Shown here: positions 22,265 through 31,763 of the stretch, piece after piece
How the letters are laid out: every line of letters begins with the position of its first letter
How positions within the stretch are numbered: the first letter of the stretch is position 1
Origin: DATJIG01 sp050260515
GTDB lineage: Bacteria > Pseudomonadota > Alphaproteobacteria > SMXQ01
DNA length: 33,802 bases
Assembly: GCA_050260515.1 (NCBI GenBank)
Contig: JBLNCI010000041.1
Location: forward strand, 1-33,802
Direction: 5' to 3'
The notes under the pieces: model-generated
Told to the model about the DNA's origin: nothing
Database searches by the model: none
The model's input: the letters and a program-made list of their open reading frames with translations, nothing else
Made by a program: the position numbers and the translations under genes

Positions 22265-24727
22265 ATGGCCCGCTCTTCCACCGCCGCCCGTCGCTCCCCG
22301 TTCCTGCCGCGAGCGGTGTCCGCGTTCCTCCACCGCCGCCTGATCGAGGCGACGGGGGTGGTCGTCGCCTTCGCCGGCGTCGGCATCCTGACCGCGCTCG
22401 CCACCCACTCCGCCCACGATCCCTCCCTCAACCGCGCCGCGAGCGATCCGATCCACAACGTGCTCGGGTGGCCCGGCGCCGTCGTCTCCGACCTTCTGCT
22501 GCAGACCGCCGGCGTGTTGGCGGTCCTCCCCGGAGTCGTGTTCATCGCCTGGGGCCTGCGCATCGCCACCAAATGCGAGCTGCGCGCGGCACCGCTCGCG
22601 GGACGCTTCCTCGCGCTGATCGGCGCGATGATCGGGCTCACGACGGCGTTCGCATCGTGGGCCCTGCCGGACTCCTGGGGCGTCGACCGCGGTATCGGCG
22701 GCGCCGTGGGGCAGCTTCTGCTGAATGCGGCGGGCTCGCTCGTCGGCCTGTTCGGCGTGTCGGCCTACATGCCGATCCGCATCGTCGCGTTCGCACTCGG
22801 GCTCGCCGCGCTGATCGCCGCGCTCGGATTCAGCCTTGCAGAATGGATGCGCGCGGGGAAGCTCATCGGCCGCGGCGCGGAGAGCGCCGCGCGTGTCGGC
22901 GCCACGGTCGGCCGTCGCGGCGCCAAGATGGTGAGCGAGGCCGCGTACACGCTCGAACGTCGCATCGCCGAGAAGCGCGAGCGCGCCGAGCCGCGCCTCG
23001 CGCCCGAGGTCAAGACCGCGATCGAGACCGCCGAGACCGGCGGTCCGCGCCTCGCGGCAGCTCCGCCGCGCGCGCCCGACAACGACGACGATGAGGACGT
23101 CCCGCCCGCGCCGGAACGCAAGAGCATCGAGCTGCCGTCGAATCTGATCGAGATGCCGAAGGCGCGGCCGCAGCCCGGCAAACGGGCGAAGGCGGCGCGC
23201 CAGACGACCCTCGACCTGGTGCCCGGCGAGAACTACACGCTGCCGCCGCTCGAGCTGCTGAAGGCGCCGCCGCCGGCGAAGGAAGACCCGTCGGTCGCCA
23301 AGGACGCGCTCGAGGCGAACGCCAAGCTGCTGATGAGCGTGCTCGAGGACTTCGGCATCAAGGGCGAGATCCTCAAGGTCCGCCCCGGCCCCGTCGTGAC
23401 GCTCTACGAGCTCGAGCCCGCGCCCGGCATCAAGGCGTCGCGCGTCATCGGTCTCGCCGACGACATCGCCCGCTCGATGTCGTCGCTGTCGGCGCGCATC
23501 GCCGTGGTGCCGGGCCGTAACGTGATCGGCATCGAGCTGCCGAACGCGCGACGCGAGACCGTCTACCTGCGCGAGCTGCTCGCCTCCGAGGACTACGAAC
23601 AGACGGCGGCGAAGCTCAATCTCGTGCTCGGCAAGGACATCGGCGGCGCGCCGGTGATCGCCGATCTCGCCCGCATGCCGCACCTGCTCATCGCCGGCAC
23701 GACCGGCTCGGGCAAGTCGGTGGGCATCAACACGATGATCCTGTCGCTCCTCTACCGGCTGTCGCCGCAGGAGTGCCGGTTCATCATGATCGATCCGAAG
23801 ATGCTCGAGCTGTCGGTCTACGATGGCATTCCGCATCTCCTCGCGCCGGTGGTCACCGAGCCCGGCAAGGCGGTCGTCGCGCTCCGCTGGACCGTGAAGG
23901 AGATGGAGAACCGCTACCGCGCGATGTCGACGCTCGGCGTGCGCAACATCACCAGCTACAACCAGCGCCTCGCCGAAGCGCGCAAGAAGGACGAGAAGAT
24001 CACCCGCACCGTTCAGACCGGCTTCGAGGCCGAGACCGGCAAGCCGATCTTCGAGGAGCAGGCGCTCGATCTGTCGCCGCTGCCGTACATCGTCGTCATC
24101 GTCGACGAGATGGCCGACCTGATGCTGGTGGCCGGCAAGGAGATCGAAGGCGCGGTGCAGCGCCTCAGCCAGATGGCGCGCGCCGCCGGAATCCACATCA
24201 TCATGGCGACCCAGCGCCCGTCGGTCGACGTGATTACCGGCACCATCAAGTCGAACTTTCCGACCCGGATTTCGTTTCAGGTCACGTCCAAGATCGACAG
24301 CCGCACGATCCTGGGCGAGTCCGGCGCCGAGCAGCTCCTCGGCCAGGGCGACATGCTCTACATGGCGGGCGGCGGACGCATTCTCCGCGTCCACGGTCCG
24401 TTCGTATCCGACAGCGAAGTGGAATCGGTGGTCAACGCGATCCGCAGCCAGGGCGAGCCCGAGTACGTCGACGCCGTCACCGAGGACGAATCCTCGGGCG
24501 GCTTCGGGCTCGGCGGCGGCGAGAGCGACTCCGGCGACGAGCTGTACGACCGCGCGGTGAACATCGTGCTGTCGGAGCGCAAGGCCTCCACCAGCTTCAT
24601 CCAGCGGCACCTGCAGATCGGCTACAACCGCGCCGCGCGCATCATCGAGCGCATGGAGGCCGAGGGCGTGGTCAGTCCCGCCAACCATGTCGGCAAGCGC
24701 GAAGTGCTGCCCGGCGGCGGGCGCTAG
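22265..24727 (+). CDS. ftsK: DNA translocase FtsK
   Basis: An 820-residue divisome-linked DNA pump that clears the chromosome terminus from the septum and activates XerCD. The N-terminus has four or five membrane segments between about 28 and 195. A charged, Pro-rich linker (195-335) follows, relatively short for the family. The motor domain has Walker A GTTGSGKS with K484 and Walker B IVVIVDEMADLM with D614/E615. The C-terminal gamma winged helix (about 750-820: STSFIQRHLQIGYNRAARI) reads the KOPS DNA signals. Every functional part is present. The stop lies one base before the lolA start, so these are translated in tandem. Confidence 0.96.
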   Translation: MARSSTAARRSPFLPRAVSAFLHRRLIEATGVVVAFAGVGILTALATHSAHDPSLNRAASDPIHNVLGWPGAVVSDLLLQTAGVLAVLPGVVFIAWGLRIATKCELRAAPLAGRFLALIGAMIGLTTAFASWALPDSWGVDRGIGGAVGQLLLNAAGSLVGLFGVSAYMPIRIVAFALGLAALIAALGFSLAEWMRAGKLIGRGAESAARVGATVGRRGAKMVSEAAYTLERRIAEKRERAEPRLAPEVKTAIETAETGGPRLAAAPPRAPDNDDDEDVPPAPERKSIELPSNLIEMPKARPQPGKRAKAARQTTLDLVPGENYTLPPLELLKAPPPAKEDPSVAKDALEANAKLLMSVLEDFGIKGEILKVRPGPVVTLYELEPAPGIKASRVIGLADDIARSMSSLSARIAVVPGRNVIGIELPNARRETVYLRELLASEDYEQTAAKLNLVLGKDIGGAPVIADLARMPHLLIAGTTGSGKSVGINTMILSLLYRLSPQECRFIMIDPKMLELSVYDGIPHLLAPVVTEPGKAVVALRWTVKEMENRYRAMSTLGVRNITSYNQRLAEARKKDEKITRTVQTGFEAETGKPIFEEQALDLSPLPYIVVIVDEMADLMLVAGKEIEGAVQRLSQMARAAGIHIIMATQRPSVDVITGTIKSNFPTRISFQVTSKIDSRTILGESGAEQLLGQGDMLYMAGGGRILRVHGPFVSDSEVESVVNAIRSQGEPEYVDAVTEDESSGGFGLGGGESDSGDELYDRAVNIVLSERKASTSFIQRHLQIGYNRAARIIERMEAEGVVSPANHVGKREVLPGGGR

Positions 24728-24728
24728 C

Positions 24729-25370
24729 ATGTCCGCGCGTCTGTCCCGCCGCGACGCGCTCGCGCTGCTTCTCACCGCTGTCGTCGTGGCGCCGGTAAGC
24801 GCACAGACCCGCGGCGACAACGCCGCCGAGCTGCAGCGGATCGAGGCCTATCTCAACGGCATCCGGACGCTCCGTGCCCGCTTCCTGCAGGTCGCGAGCA
24901 GCGGCGCCACCGCCGAAGGCACGATCCTGATCAAGCGCCCGGGCAAGCTGAAGCTCGACTACGCGCCGCCGGCGCAGCAGATGATCATCACCACCAGCAA
25001 CTTCGTCGCCTACGTCGACAAGGAGGCGAAGCAGACCTCGTATCAGCCTCTAAGCTCCAGTCTCGCCGGAATCCTCGTCCGGCCGCAGATCAAGCTGTCG
25101 GGCGACCTTCGCGTCACCGACGTGTCGCGCGCTCCGGGCGTGGTGCGCGTCCGGCTGGTGCTCGCCAAGGAACCGGACGCCGGCTCGATCACGCTCGTCC
25201 TCTCGGAGAGCCCGCTCGAGTTGCGGCAGTGGATCGTCGTCGATCCGCAGGGCAACTCGGTCGAGGTCACGCTCCAGAACGCGCAGTTCGGCGTGCCGAT
25301 CGACGACAAGGAGTTCGAGTTCATCGACCCGAACAGTCCGGTCGCGCGGGAGCTGCAGCAGCGGCGCTGA
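24729..25370 (+). CDS. lolA: outer-membrane lipoprotein carrier protein LolA
   Basis: A 213-residue periplasmic protein that ferries lipoproteins from LolCDE to the outer membrane. The signal peptide starts MSARLSRRDALALLL and ends near VSAQ (about 26); the SRRDAL core resembles a twin-arginine motif, though the Sec route is the norm for LolA. Mature regions show the family pattern RFLQVASSGATAEGTILIKRPGKLKLDY (spread over 50-78), and ELRQWIVVDPQGNSVEV near residue 165. The usual length is about 200. The ATG one base after the ftsK stop fits coupled translation; the ftsK-lolA pair is conserved in proteobacteria. Confidence 0.9.
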   Translation: MSARLSRRDALALLLTAVVVAPVSAQTRGDNAAELQRIEAYLNGIRTLRARFLQVASSGATAEGTILIKRPGKLKLDYAPPAQQMIITTSNFVAYVDKEAKQTSYQPLSSSLAGILVRPQIKLSGDLRVTDVSRAPGVVRVRLVLAKEPDAGSITLVLSESPLELRQWIVVDPQGNSVEVTLQNAQFGVPIDDKEFEFIDPNSPVARELQQRR

Positions 25371-25490
25371 GCGTGCGGGCGCGTGCGACGCGTCCTCTTT
25401 TCGACAGAGAAAAACCCTCTGTTTCACCAGCTTGAATCGCGCGCAGATCGCTACCATCTGAGGCTCAAGGCGAGGTTCACGCCTCGCGCG

Positions 25491-25566
25491 CGGAAGCGGT
25501 CTTCCCCTGCCGCTTCCGGCCCGCAAGGGCAAGGCGTCCGGCCAAAACCCCCTCTGGCCGGACGCC
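25491..25566. other. two large inverted repeats between lolA and the FAH gene
   Basis: CGGAAGCGG (25491-25499) pairs with CCGCTTCCG (25510-25518), and GGCGTCCGGCC (25533-25543) pairs with GGCCGGACGCC (25556-25566), with loops of 10 and 12 bases. No T-run follows on either strand. They may serve as a non-standard end of the ftsK-lolA message. The rest of the 296-base spacer shows no gene. Confidence 0.5.
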
Positions 25567-25666
25567 ACACCCCTTCCCCAGCAACGAGCTTGGCCGCAGC
25601 GAGGCGTTTCCCGCACGCGCGCGGGCGGCTAAGCTTGCGCGACCTCCATCGCTCACAGCCTCTTCG

Positions 25667-26368
25667 ATGACATCCCTGATCTTTCCGCGGACCGAAGCGC
25701 CGACCCTCGGCGTCGCCGGCAGCGAAGCCCGATACCCGATCCGTCACGTCTTCTGCGTGACGCGCAACTACGACGCGCGGGCCGCGAACCCCGGCGGCTT
25801 CAAGAGCCTCGAGGAGCCGGCGATCTTCACCAAGCAGTCGAGCGCCGTGGTCGGCCACGGCGCGCGCATTGCCTACCCGCCCGCGACGAGTCACGTCGAG
25901 CCCGAGCTCGAGCTCGTCGTCGTCCTCGGCGCCCGTGTGTCGCAAGCGGACGTCGACGCCGCGAAGGCCGCCATCTTCGGCTACGCGGTCGGCCTCGACA
26001 TGACGCGCCGCGATCTACAGCGCGCCGCGCGCGCCGCCGGCAAGCCGTGGGACACAGCGAAGTGGTTCGAGGGCTGCTCGCCGATCTCCGACGTCCGGCG
26101 CGCCGCCGACATCGGCCATCCGGCGCGCGGCGCGATCACGCTCGACGTGAACGGGCGTCGCGCGCAAGCGGGAGACCTTGCCCAGATGATGTGGACCGCG
26201 CCGGAGGTCGTCGCGCTGGTGTCGCGGTACGTGACGCTCGCGCCGGGCGACGTGATCTTCACCGGGACTCCGGCCGGCGAGATCGCCGTGACGTCGGGCG
26301 ACCGCCTTCATGGCGCGATCGACGGCGTCGGGACGCTCGACGTCACGATCGGCGACGCGGAAGGCTGA
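25667..26368 (+). CDS. fumarylacetoacetate hydrolase family protein
   Basis: A 233-residue member of the FAH superfamily, metal-dependent enzymes that split carbon-carbon bonds of 2,4-diketo acids or decarboxylate oxaloacetate. The metal-binding residues appear as E80 and E82 in HVEPELELVVVLG and D111 in YAVGLDMT. The C-terminal phrase GDVIFTGTPAGE (about 200-211) is a family hallmark. The size is that of the short, single-domain FAHD1-like forms; fumarylpyruvate or acylpyruvate hydrolase is the most likely class, not proven. The ATG lacks a strong ribosome site. It ends four bases before the exonuclease gene, so the two are co-transcribed. Confidence 0.88.
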   Translation: MTSLIFPRTEAPTLGVAGSEARYPIRHVFCVTRNYDARAANPGGFKSLEEPAIFTKQSSAVVGHGARIAYPPATSHVEPELELVVVLGARVSQADVDAAKAAIFGYAVGLDMTRRDLQRAARAAGKPWDTAKWFEGCSPISDVRRAADIGHPARGAITLDVNGRRAQAGDLAQMMWTAPEVVALVSRYVTLAPGDVIFTGTPAGEIAVTSGDRLHGAIDGVGTLDVTIGDAEG

Positions 26369-26372
26369 CGCA

Positions 26373-27173
<801 letters not shown>

Positions 27174-27209
27174 CGCTTCGGGTGAGCCGCGGCGCGGCTC
27201 TGCCGGAAA

Positions 27210-27899
27210 TCAGATAACCAGCCGGTAACCGCCGCGATCGGTGATGAGGATGCGCGCGTTCTGCGGATCCTCCTCGATCTTCTGCCGCAGGCGGTAGATG
27301 TGGGTCTCGAGCGTGTGGGTGGTAATCCCCGCGTTGTAGCCCCACACCTCGTTCAGCAGGGTTTCGCGCGCGACCGGGCGGTCCTTGGCGCGATAGAGGT
27401 ACTTGAGGATGGCCGCCTCCTTCTCGGTGAGGCGAATCTTGCGCGCGCCGCCGGCCTTGTCGACCAAGAGCTTGGCGCCGGGCTGGAAGATGTAGGGACC
27501 GATATGGAAGACCGCGTCTTCGCTCTGGTCGTGCTGCCGCAACTGGGCCCTGAGGCGGGCGAGCAGCACGCCGATGCGGAACGGCTTGGCGACGTAGTCG
27601 TTGGCCCCGGCTTCGAGGCCGAGGATGGTATCGGCCTCGGTGTCGGCGCCGGTCAGCATGAGAATCGGACATTTGACGCCGTCACGCCGCAGCAGGCGGC
27701 AGACCTCGCGCCCGTCCATGTCGGGCAAGCCGACGTCGAGCAAAATTGCGTCGAAACGCTCACGGCGCGCGGCTTCGAGCGCCTCCTGGCCGCTGTGCAC
27801 GGCGGTGGCCCGAAATTCCTCATGAAGCTGCAATTGCTCGGACAACGAAGCCGCGAGTTCGCGATCATCGTCCACGAGAAGCACGCGCCTCTCGACCAT
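27210..27899 (-). CDS. orphan OmpR-family response regulator
   Basis: A 229-residue regulator. The receiver (1-120) has D10-D12 as acidic pocket, phospho-acceptor D55 (ILLDVGLPD) and the lysine in YVAKPF. The winged helix (about 135-229) includes IRLTEKEAAILKYLYRA and THTLETHIYRLRQKIE, a distinct subtype common in alphaproteobacteria beside xth and ribA. No kinase gene is adjacent, so the partner is elsewhere. The ATG at 27899 has GGGAGA upstream; a TTG one codon earlier is possible. The target genes are unknown. It is divergent from ribA over a 215-base spacer in which I found no firm promoter or operator. Confidence 0.92.
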   Translation of the reverse strand: MVERRVLLVDDDRELAASLSEQLQLHEEFRATAVHSGQEALEAARRERFDAILLDVGLPDMDGREVCRLLRRDGVKCPILMLTGADTEADTILGLEAGANDYVAKPFRIGVLLARLRAQLRQHDQSEDAVFHIGPYIFQPGAKLLVDKAGGARKIRLTEKEAAILKYLYRAKDRPVARETLLNEVWGYNAGITTHTLETHIYRLRQKIEEDPQNARILITDRGGYRLVI

Positions 27900-28114
27900 C
27901 AACGTCTCCCGATTTCTGGGCGGTTAGCGGCGGCGGGGTGAGTCATAAAATAGCTCAAGCCTCGGTATTTAGGCTACTGGGGCGAAAATCCCGCGGGTTA
28001 TCTTTGGGACCGTCGGGCACAGGGCGTATTGTTGGACTCGCCCCGGTGGCGTGATACATCAAACCCCCTTCGTCTGGCCACCCTCACCGACACGGGCCCG
28101 GTGCTCCGAGCAGT

Positions 28115-29263
28115 ATGTCGTCCATGCCCTACAGCAACGAAACGCAGCGAAACGGCCGCGCCGAACGCGCCCGTCCGCTGATCGCGGTCGATCGCGCGCT
28201 CGGCGAGCTCCGGCGCGGCGGCGTGGCGGTGATCCGGGGCAATGGCGCGGGGGTGAATCTCCTCGTGCAGGCCGCCGAGGCGACGACGCCCCACAGCCTT
28301 GCGCAGCTCACCGATCTCGCCGGCAGCATGCCGCTGATCGCCATCACCCAGCGTCGCGCCGCGGCATTGAAGCTCCCCGTCTCCAACGGGCCGGTGGTCG
28401 CGCTCCAGGTTCCCGACGGCATGGCCGCCCAGGAAGTGCGCGAGATCGCCGATCCGCTGTCGACCATCTCGTTCCGCATGCCGCCGTTCGCGTCGCCGCC
28501 AAGCGACGTCGAACGCGCGCTCGCGGCGGCGGTCGAGCTAACCAAGCTCGCGCGCCTGCTGCCGGCGGCGCTCGCGGCGCGCATCACCGCCGACGGCGGC
28601 GACGTCGAGCGGTGGCTCGGCGACCACGATCTCGTCGCCGTGACCGTCGAGGATGTCGCCGGATATCAGGCGAATGCTGCGCGCACCCTGAAGCCGGTGA
28701 GCCAGGCTCGCGTGCCGCTCGCCGGGGCCGAGGACACCCGCATCCTCGCCTATCGCCCGAGCGACGGCGGCATCGAGCATCTCGCCATCGTCATCGGCGA
28801 GCCCCGGGAGCCGGTGCTGGTGCGCATTCATTCCGAGTGCTTCACGGGCGATCTGCTCGGCAGCCTGCGCTGCGACTGCGGCGATCAGTTGCGCGGTGCG
28901 ATCCAGGAGATCGCGCGCGCCGGCGCGGGCGTCCTGATCTACCTCGCGCAGGAAGGACGCGGTATCGGACTCGTCAACAAGCTGCGCGCCTATCAGCTCC
29001 AGGACGACGGCGCGGACACCGTCGAGGCGAACGAACAGCTCGGGTTCGACGCCGATGAGCGCGTCTACATGCCGGCGGCCGAGATCCTCAAGGACCTCGG
29101 CTTCCGCCGCGTTCGCCTGATGACGAACAATCCGGAGAAGGTCACCGCACTCGCGCGGTTTGGCGTCGAGGTGACGGAACGGGTGCCGCACGCCTTTCCG
29201 TCCAACCCCCACAACGAGCGTTATCTCCAGACCAAGGCGACGAAGAGCGGCCACCTCTTCTAG
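28115..29263 (+). CDS. ribA: GTP cyclohydrolase II with degenerate RibB-like N-terminus
   Basis: A 382-residue protein. Residues about 205-382 are GTP cyclohydrolase II, the first step of riboflavin synthesis: zinc cysteines C242, C253 and C255 in SECFTGDLLGSLRCDCG, the catalytic loop QEGRGIGL, and MTNNPEK near the end. Residues about 20-200 align in outline with DHBP synthase (ALGELRRGGVAVIRG, LVQAAEATT, AALKLPVSNG) but lack its acidic substrate motif (REnEGD), so the domain is probably catalytically dead. This architecture is known from several alphaproteobacteria. A separate ribB should exist elsewhere. The ATG at 28115 is used; ATG 28124 is an alternative. Confidence 0.9.
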   Translation: MSSMPYSNETQRNGRAERARPLIAVDRALGELRRGGVAVIRGNGAGVNLLVQAAEATTPHSLAQLTDLAGSMPLIAITQRRAAALKLPVSNGPVVALQVPDGMAAQEVREIADPLSTISFRMPPFASPPSDVERALAAAVELTKLARLLPAALAARITADGGDVERWLGDHDLVAVTVEDVAGYQANAARTLKPVSQARVPLAGAEDTRILAYRPSDGGIEHLAIVIGEPREPVLVRIHSECFTGDLLGSLRCDCGDQLRGAIQEIARAGAGVLIYLAQEGRGIGLVNKLRAYQLQDDGADTVEANEQLGFDADERVYMPAAEILKDLGFRRVRLMTNNPEKVTALARFGVEVTERVPHAFPSNPHNERYLQTKATKSGHLF

Positions 29264-29443
29264 TCCAGGTTCCGGGCCCCCCTGCTGGAACCCTCGTCTG
29301 GTCGCCTCGCCGCCGCACCCGGCAATTTCTGCCGACCCGGCAGCGACGGCATCGAGCGGTCGCTCCCGCCCCGAGCCCAAAGCGCAGCTTTCCGCCACTT
29401 TCGGCCGCAAGCGGGTGGCACCAGCGTTGCAGAAGAGTCGGGC

Positions 29444-30445
29444 ATGGATGTCGCCTCCGCCAGCCGCGCCCCGACCATGATCGACGTCAGGCCAGCGCCC
29501 CAGGACGCCTCGCCGGCCGCAAAGCCCGAGCGCAGCTTCTGGCAGCGGGTGTTCGGCGACGACGGCGTGTCGTTCTCGACCGTCCTCGACGTCGTCAATC
29601 CGCTGCAGCACATCCCCGTGGTCTCCTCGATCTACCGCGAGATCACCGGCGACAGGATCGCGCCGGGCGCGAAGCTCATCGGCGATACGCTGTTCGGCGG
29701 CCCCATCGGACTCGTGCTGTCGGCGCTCGACGTCACCGTGCAGGGCGAGACCGGCAGGGACATGGGCGAGCACGTCGTCGCGATGTTCAAGCCCGGCGCG
29801 CCGAGCGATACCGATACTGCCGTCGCGTCTGCCGCGCCCGACACCGCATCGGATGCCGCTCCCGCAGCGGCACCGGAAAGCAAAGAGATTGCCGGCGCCG
29901 ACCACGCAGAGGACCCCGACTCCGCCGACGATACCCTGAAGGCGCCCGTCGCCACCGCCGCGAAGCCGCAGCTCCCGGTGCCGGAGCTTGCGGCCCATGC
30001 GCCGCGATCGGCGTTCGTCGCGGCGGCGATGCGTCCGCGGACGCCCGCAAACGGCGTCGGAGGCGCGTTCGTGCCGCTGGAGACGCGCTCGACGATCGCG
30101 CCGCCGTCGCTCTTCGTCAGCCCGGCGTCGCTGATCGCGACGCCGATCTCTCCAGACGACCTCGCGCCGAAGCGCACGGAGCCGAAGGCCGCGACGCTGC
30201 CCGAGGCCAGGACCGTCGCCGCGAATCCCGACGTGCTGCGCTCGCTCCGCGCCAACGGCGCACGAGCCCCGGCAGCCGCCGCGGCCCGCTCCGCCGCCAC
30301 CCCGCCGCCCCCGACGCTGGCGGCGCCGGTCGACGCGAACGGCCAGCCCAACGAATTCGCCGACGCGATGGCCCGCAACCTCGAGCGCTACATGGCGCTG
30401 CGCAACCGCCGTCCGGCACCGAGCAAGGTCGATCGCGCGCTGTAG
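29444..30445 (+). CDS. conserved protein of unknown function with disordered tail
   Basis: A 333-residue protein without a recognised domain. Residues about 30-110 are the conserved-looking part: FWQRVFGDDGVSFSTVLD, NPLQHIPVVSSIYREITGD, GDTLFGGPIGLVLSALD and GRDMGEHVVAM. Similar segments occur in hypothetical proteins of Rhodospirillales as I recall them. The remaining two thirds is Ala/Pro/Thr-rich, low-complexity and probably disordered, ending in a short helical stretch (FADAMARNLERYMALRNRR). No signal peptide or clear membrane helix is visible. The region before it (29264-29443) holds no gene. Codon bias is strong in frame, which supports it as a real gene. Confidence 0.75.
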   Translation: MDVASASRAPTMIDVRPAPQDASPAAKPERSFWQRVFGDDGVSFSTVLDVVNPLQHIPVVSSIYREITGDRIAPGAKLIGDTLFGGPIGLVLSALDVTVQGETGRDMGEHVVAMFKPGAPSDTDTAVASAAPDTASDAAPAAAPESKEIAGADHAEDPDSADDTLKAPVATAAKPQLPVPELAAHAPRSAFVAAAMRPRTPANGVGGAFVPLETRSTIAPPSLFVSPASLIATPISPDDLAPKRTEPKAATLPEARTVAANPDVLRSLRANGARAPAAAAARSAATPPPPTLAAPVDANGQPNEFADAMARNLERYMALRNRRPAPSKVDRAL

Positions 30446-30489
30446 CGGCGGGCCGGGACCGCGCCCGCGCGCTGGCCTATACTTCGATA

Positions 30490-31023
30490 ATGGACATCGT
30501 CGTCGAACCGGATCCGGCCGATCCCACCAAAGGCGTCGTCCGTTGGGGGACGCGCGAGGCGCCCTGTGCGTTAGGGCGCAGCGGCGTGGTGCCGGAGACG
30601 GCCAAGCGCGAGGGCGACGGGGCCACGCCGGTAGGCCGCTTTCCTCTGCGGCGGCTGCTGTGGCGCGCCGACCGCGAGGTCTCGCCGCGAACCCGGTTGC
30701 CGCGCCACGTGATCGGCCGCGATGACGGCTGGTGCGACGATTCGACGCGGCCCGAGTACAACCGCGCCGTCAAGCTGCCGTTCGAGGGTTCATCGGAGCG
30801 GATGTGGCGCGACGATCACCTCTACGATCTCGTCGTCATCCTCGGCCACAACGACGATCCGCCGCGCGCCGGCGCCGGCAGCGCCATCTTCCTTCACATC
30901 GCACGCGCGGGATTCGCGCCGACGGAAGGATGCGTTGCGATGCGCGCGAGCGATCTCCGCGCGCTTCTCACCGAAGTCGGGCCCGACGACGCCATCGAGG
31001 TGCGCGGTCCCGCGACTCGCTAG
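30490..31023 (+). CDS. L,D-transpeptidase catalytic domain protein
   Basis: A 177-residue YkuD-family protein. The active-site pattern is present: H136 (AIFLHIAR) and C148 in PTEGCVAM. Upstream phrases RSGVVPETAKREGDGATPVGRFPLR (positions 30-54) and WCDDSTRPEYNR fit the YbiS-type group acting on peptidoglycan cross-links or lipoprotein attachment. No signal peptide is visible at the chosen ATG, which is unusual for an enzyme that must reach the periplasm; the short cytoplasmic-looking form is however common in alphaproteobacteria. It starts 44 bases after the preceding gene. Its stop overlaps the stop of the opposing YggS gene in a shared CTAG. Confidence 0.87.
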   Translation: MDIVVEPDPADPTKGVVRWGTREAPCALGRSGVVPETAKREGDGATPVGRFPLRRLLWRADREVSPRTRLPRHVIGRDDGWCDDSTRPEYNRAVKLPFEGSSERMWRDDHLYDLVVILGHNDDPPRAGAGSAIFLHIARAGFAPTEGCVAMRASDLRALLTEVGPDDAIEVRGPATR

Positions 31024-31748
31024 CTCCGCGGGCCGAAGATCGCGGTGCCGATCCGCACGTGGGTCGCGCCGAACGCGATCGCGGTCTCGAAGTCGTCGCT
31101 CATTCCCATGCTGAGCGACGCGAGTCCATTGCGGCGCGCGATCTCGTGCAGCAGCGCGAAGTGCGGCGCCGGATTGTCGTCGACCGGCGGAATGCACATC
31201 GCGCCGACGATATCGAGGCCGTGCACCTCGCGGGCGCGGGCGATGAAGGCGTCCGCCTCGCGCGGAGCGATCCCGGCCTTCTGCGGTTCCTCGCCGGTGT
31301 TCACCTGCACGAAGCAGGGGAGCACGCGCGACGCGGCGCGCATCTCCTTCGCGAGCGCGCCTGCGAGCTTGTCGCGATCGACGGTTTCGATGACGTCGAA
31401 CAGGCGCACGGCATCGGCGACCTTGTTGGTCTGAAGCGGGCCGATGAGGTGGAGCTCGAGGTCGGGGTACCGCGCCTTGAGCGGCGTCCATTTCGCGCTC
31501 GCTTCCTGAACGCGGTTCTCGCCGAACACGCGCTGGCCGCACGCGATCGCCGCCTCAGCCGCGGTCGCGTCGTGACCCTTCGAGACGGCCACCAGCGTCA
31601 CGGTGGCCGCAGCGACTGACGGCCGCTCGCCCGAGCGCGCGTCGGCGAGAGCCTGCGCGACCCGGCGACGCACGTCTCCGAGTCGCGCGGCGATCGCCGT
31701 CGCGTCGGACGTCGGTGTGCGAGGAGTTTGCTGCGCCGCTTCGGCCAT
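31020..31748 (-). CDS. YggS family PLP homeostasis protein
   Basis: A 242-residue PLP-binding protein with an alanine-racemase-like barrel. The PLP lysine is K57 in LVAVSKGH. FGENRVQEA, LHLIGPLQTNK, FVQVNTGEEPQKAGI and LSMGMSDDFETAIAFGATHVRIGTAIFG (split over 205-235) are family signatures. It keeps cellular PLP and amino-acid pools in balance and has no known enzymatic turnover. The ATG at 31748 lies 15 bases from the start of the divergent ThiE homologue, with no strong ribosome site. Normal family length apart from a polar N-terminal extension of about 15 residues. Confidence 0.93.
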   Translation of the reverse strand: MAEAAQQTPRTPTSDATAIAARLGDVRRRVAQALADARSGERPSVAAATVTLVAVSKGHDATAAEAAIACGQRVFGENRVQEASAKWTPLKARYPDLELHLIGPLQTNKVADAVRLFDVIETVDRDKLAGALAKEMRAASRVLPCFVQVNTGEEPQKAGIAPREADAFIARAREVHGLDIVGAMCIPPVDDNPAPHFALLHEIARRNGLASLSMGMSDDFETAIAFGATHVRIGTAIFGPRS

Positions 31749-31763
31749 GGCAGGTTGGATGAG

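Noticed and set aside
22220..24820. Minus-strand open frame of 866 codons opposite ftsK
   Set aside because: It mirrors the strong third-position GC of ftsK and gives a low-complexity Arg/Leu/Asp product with no ribosome site or family signature.
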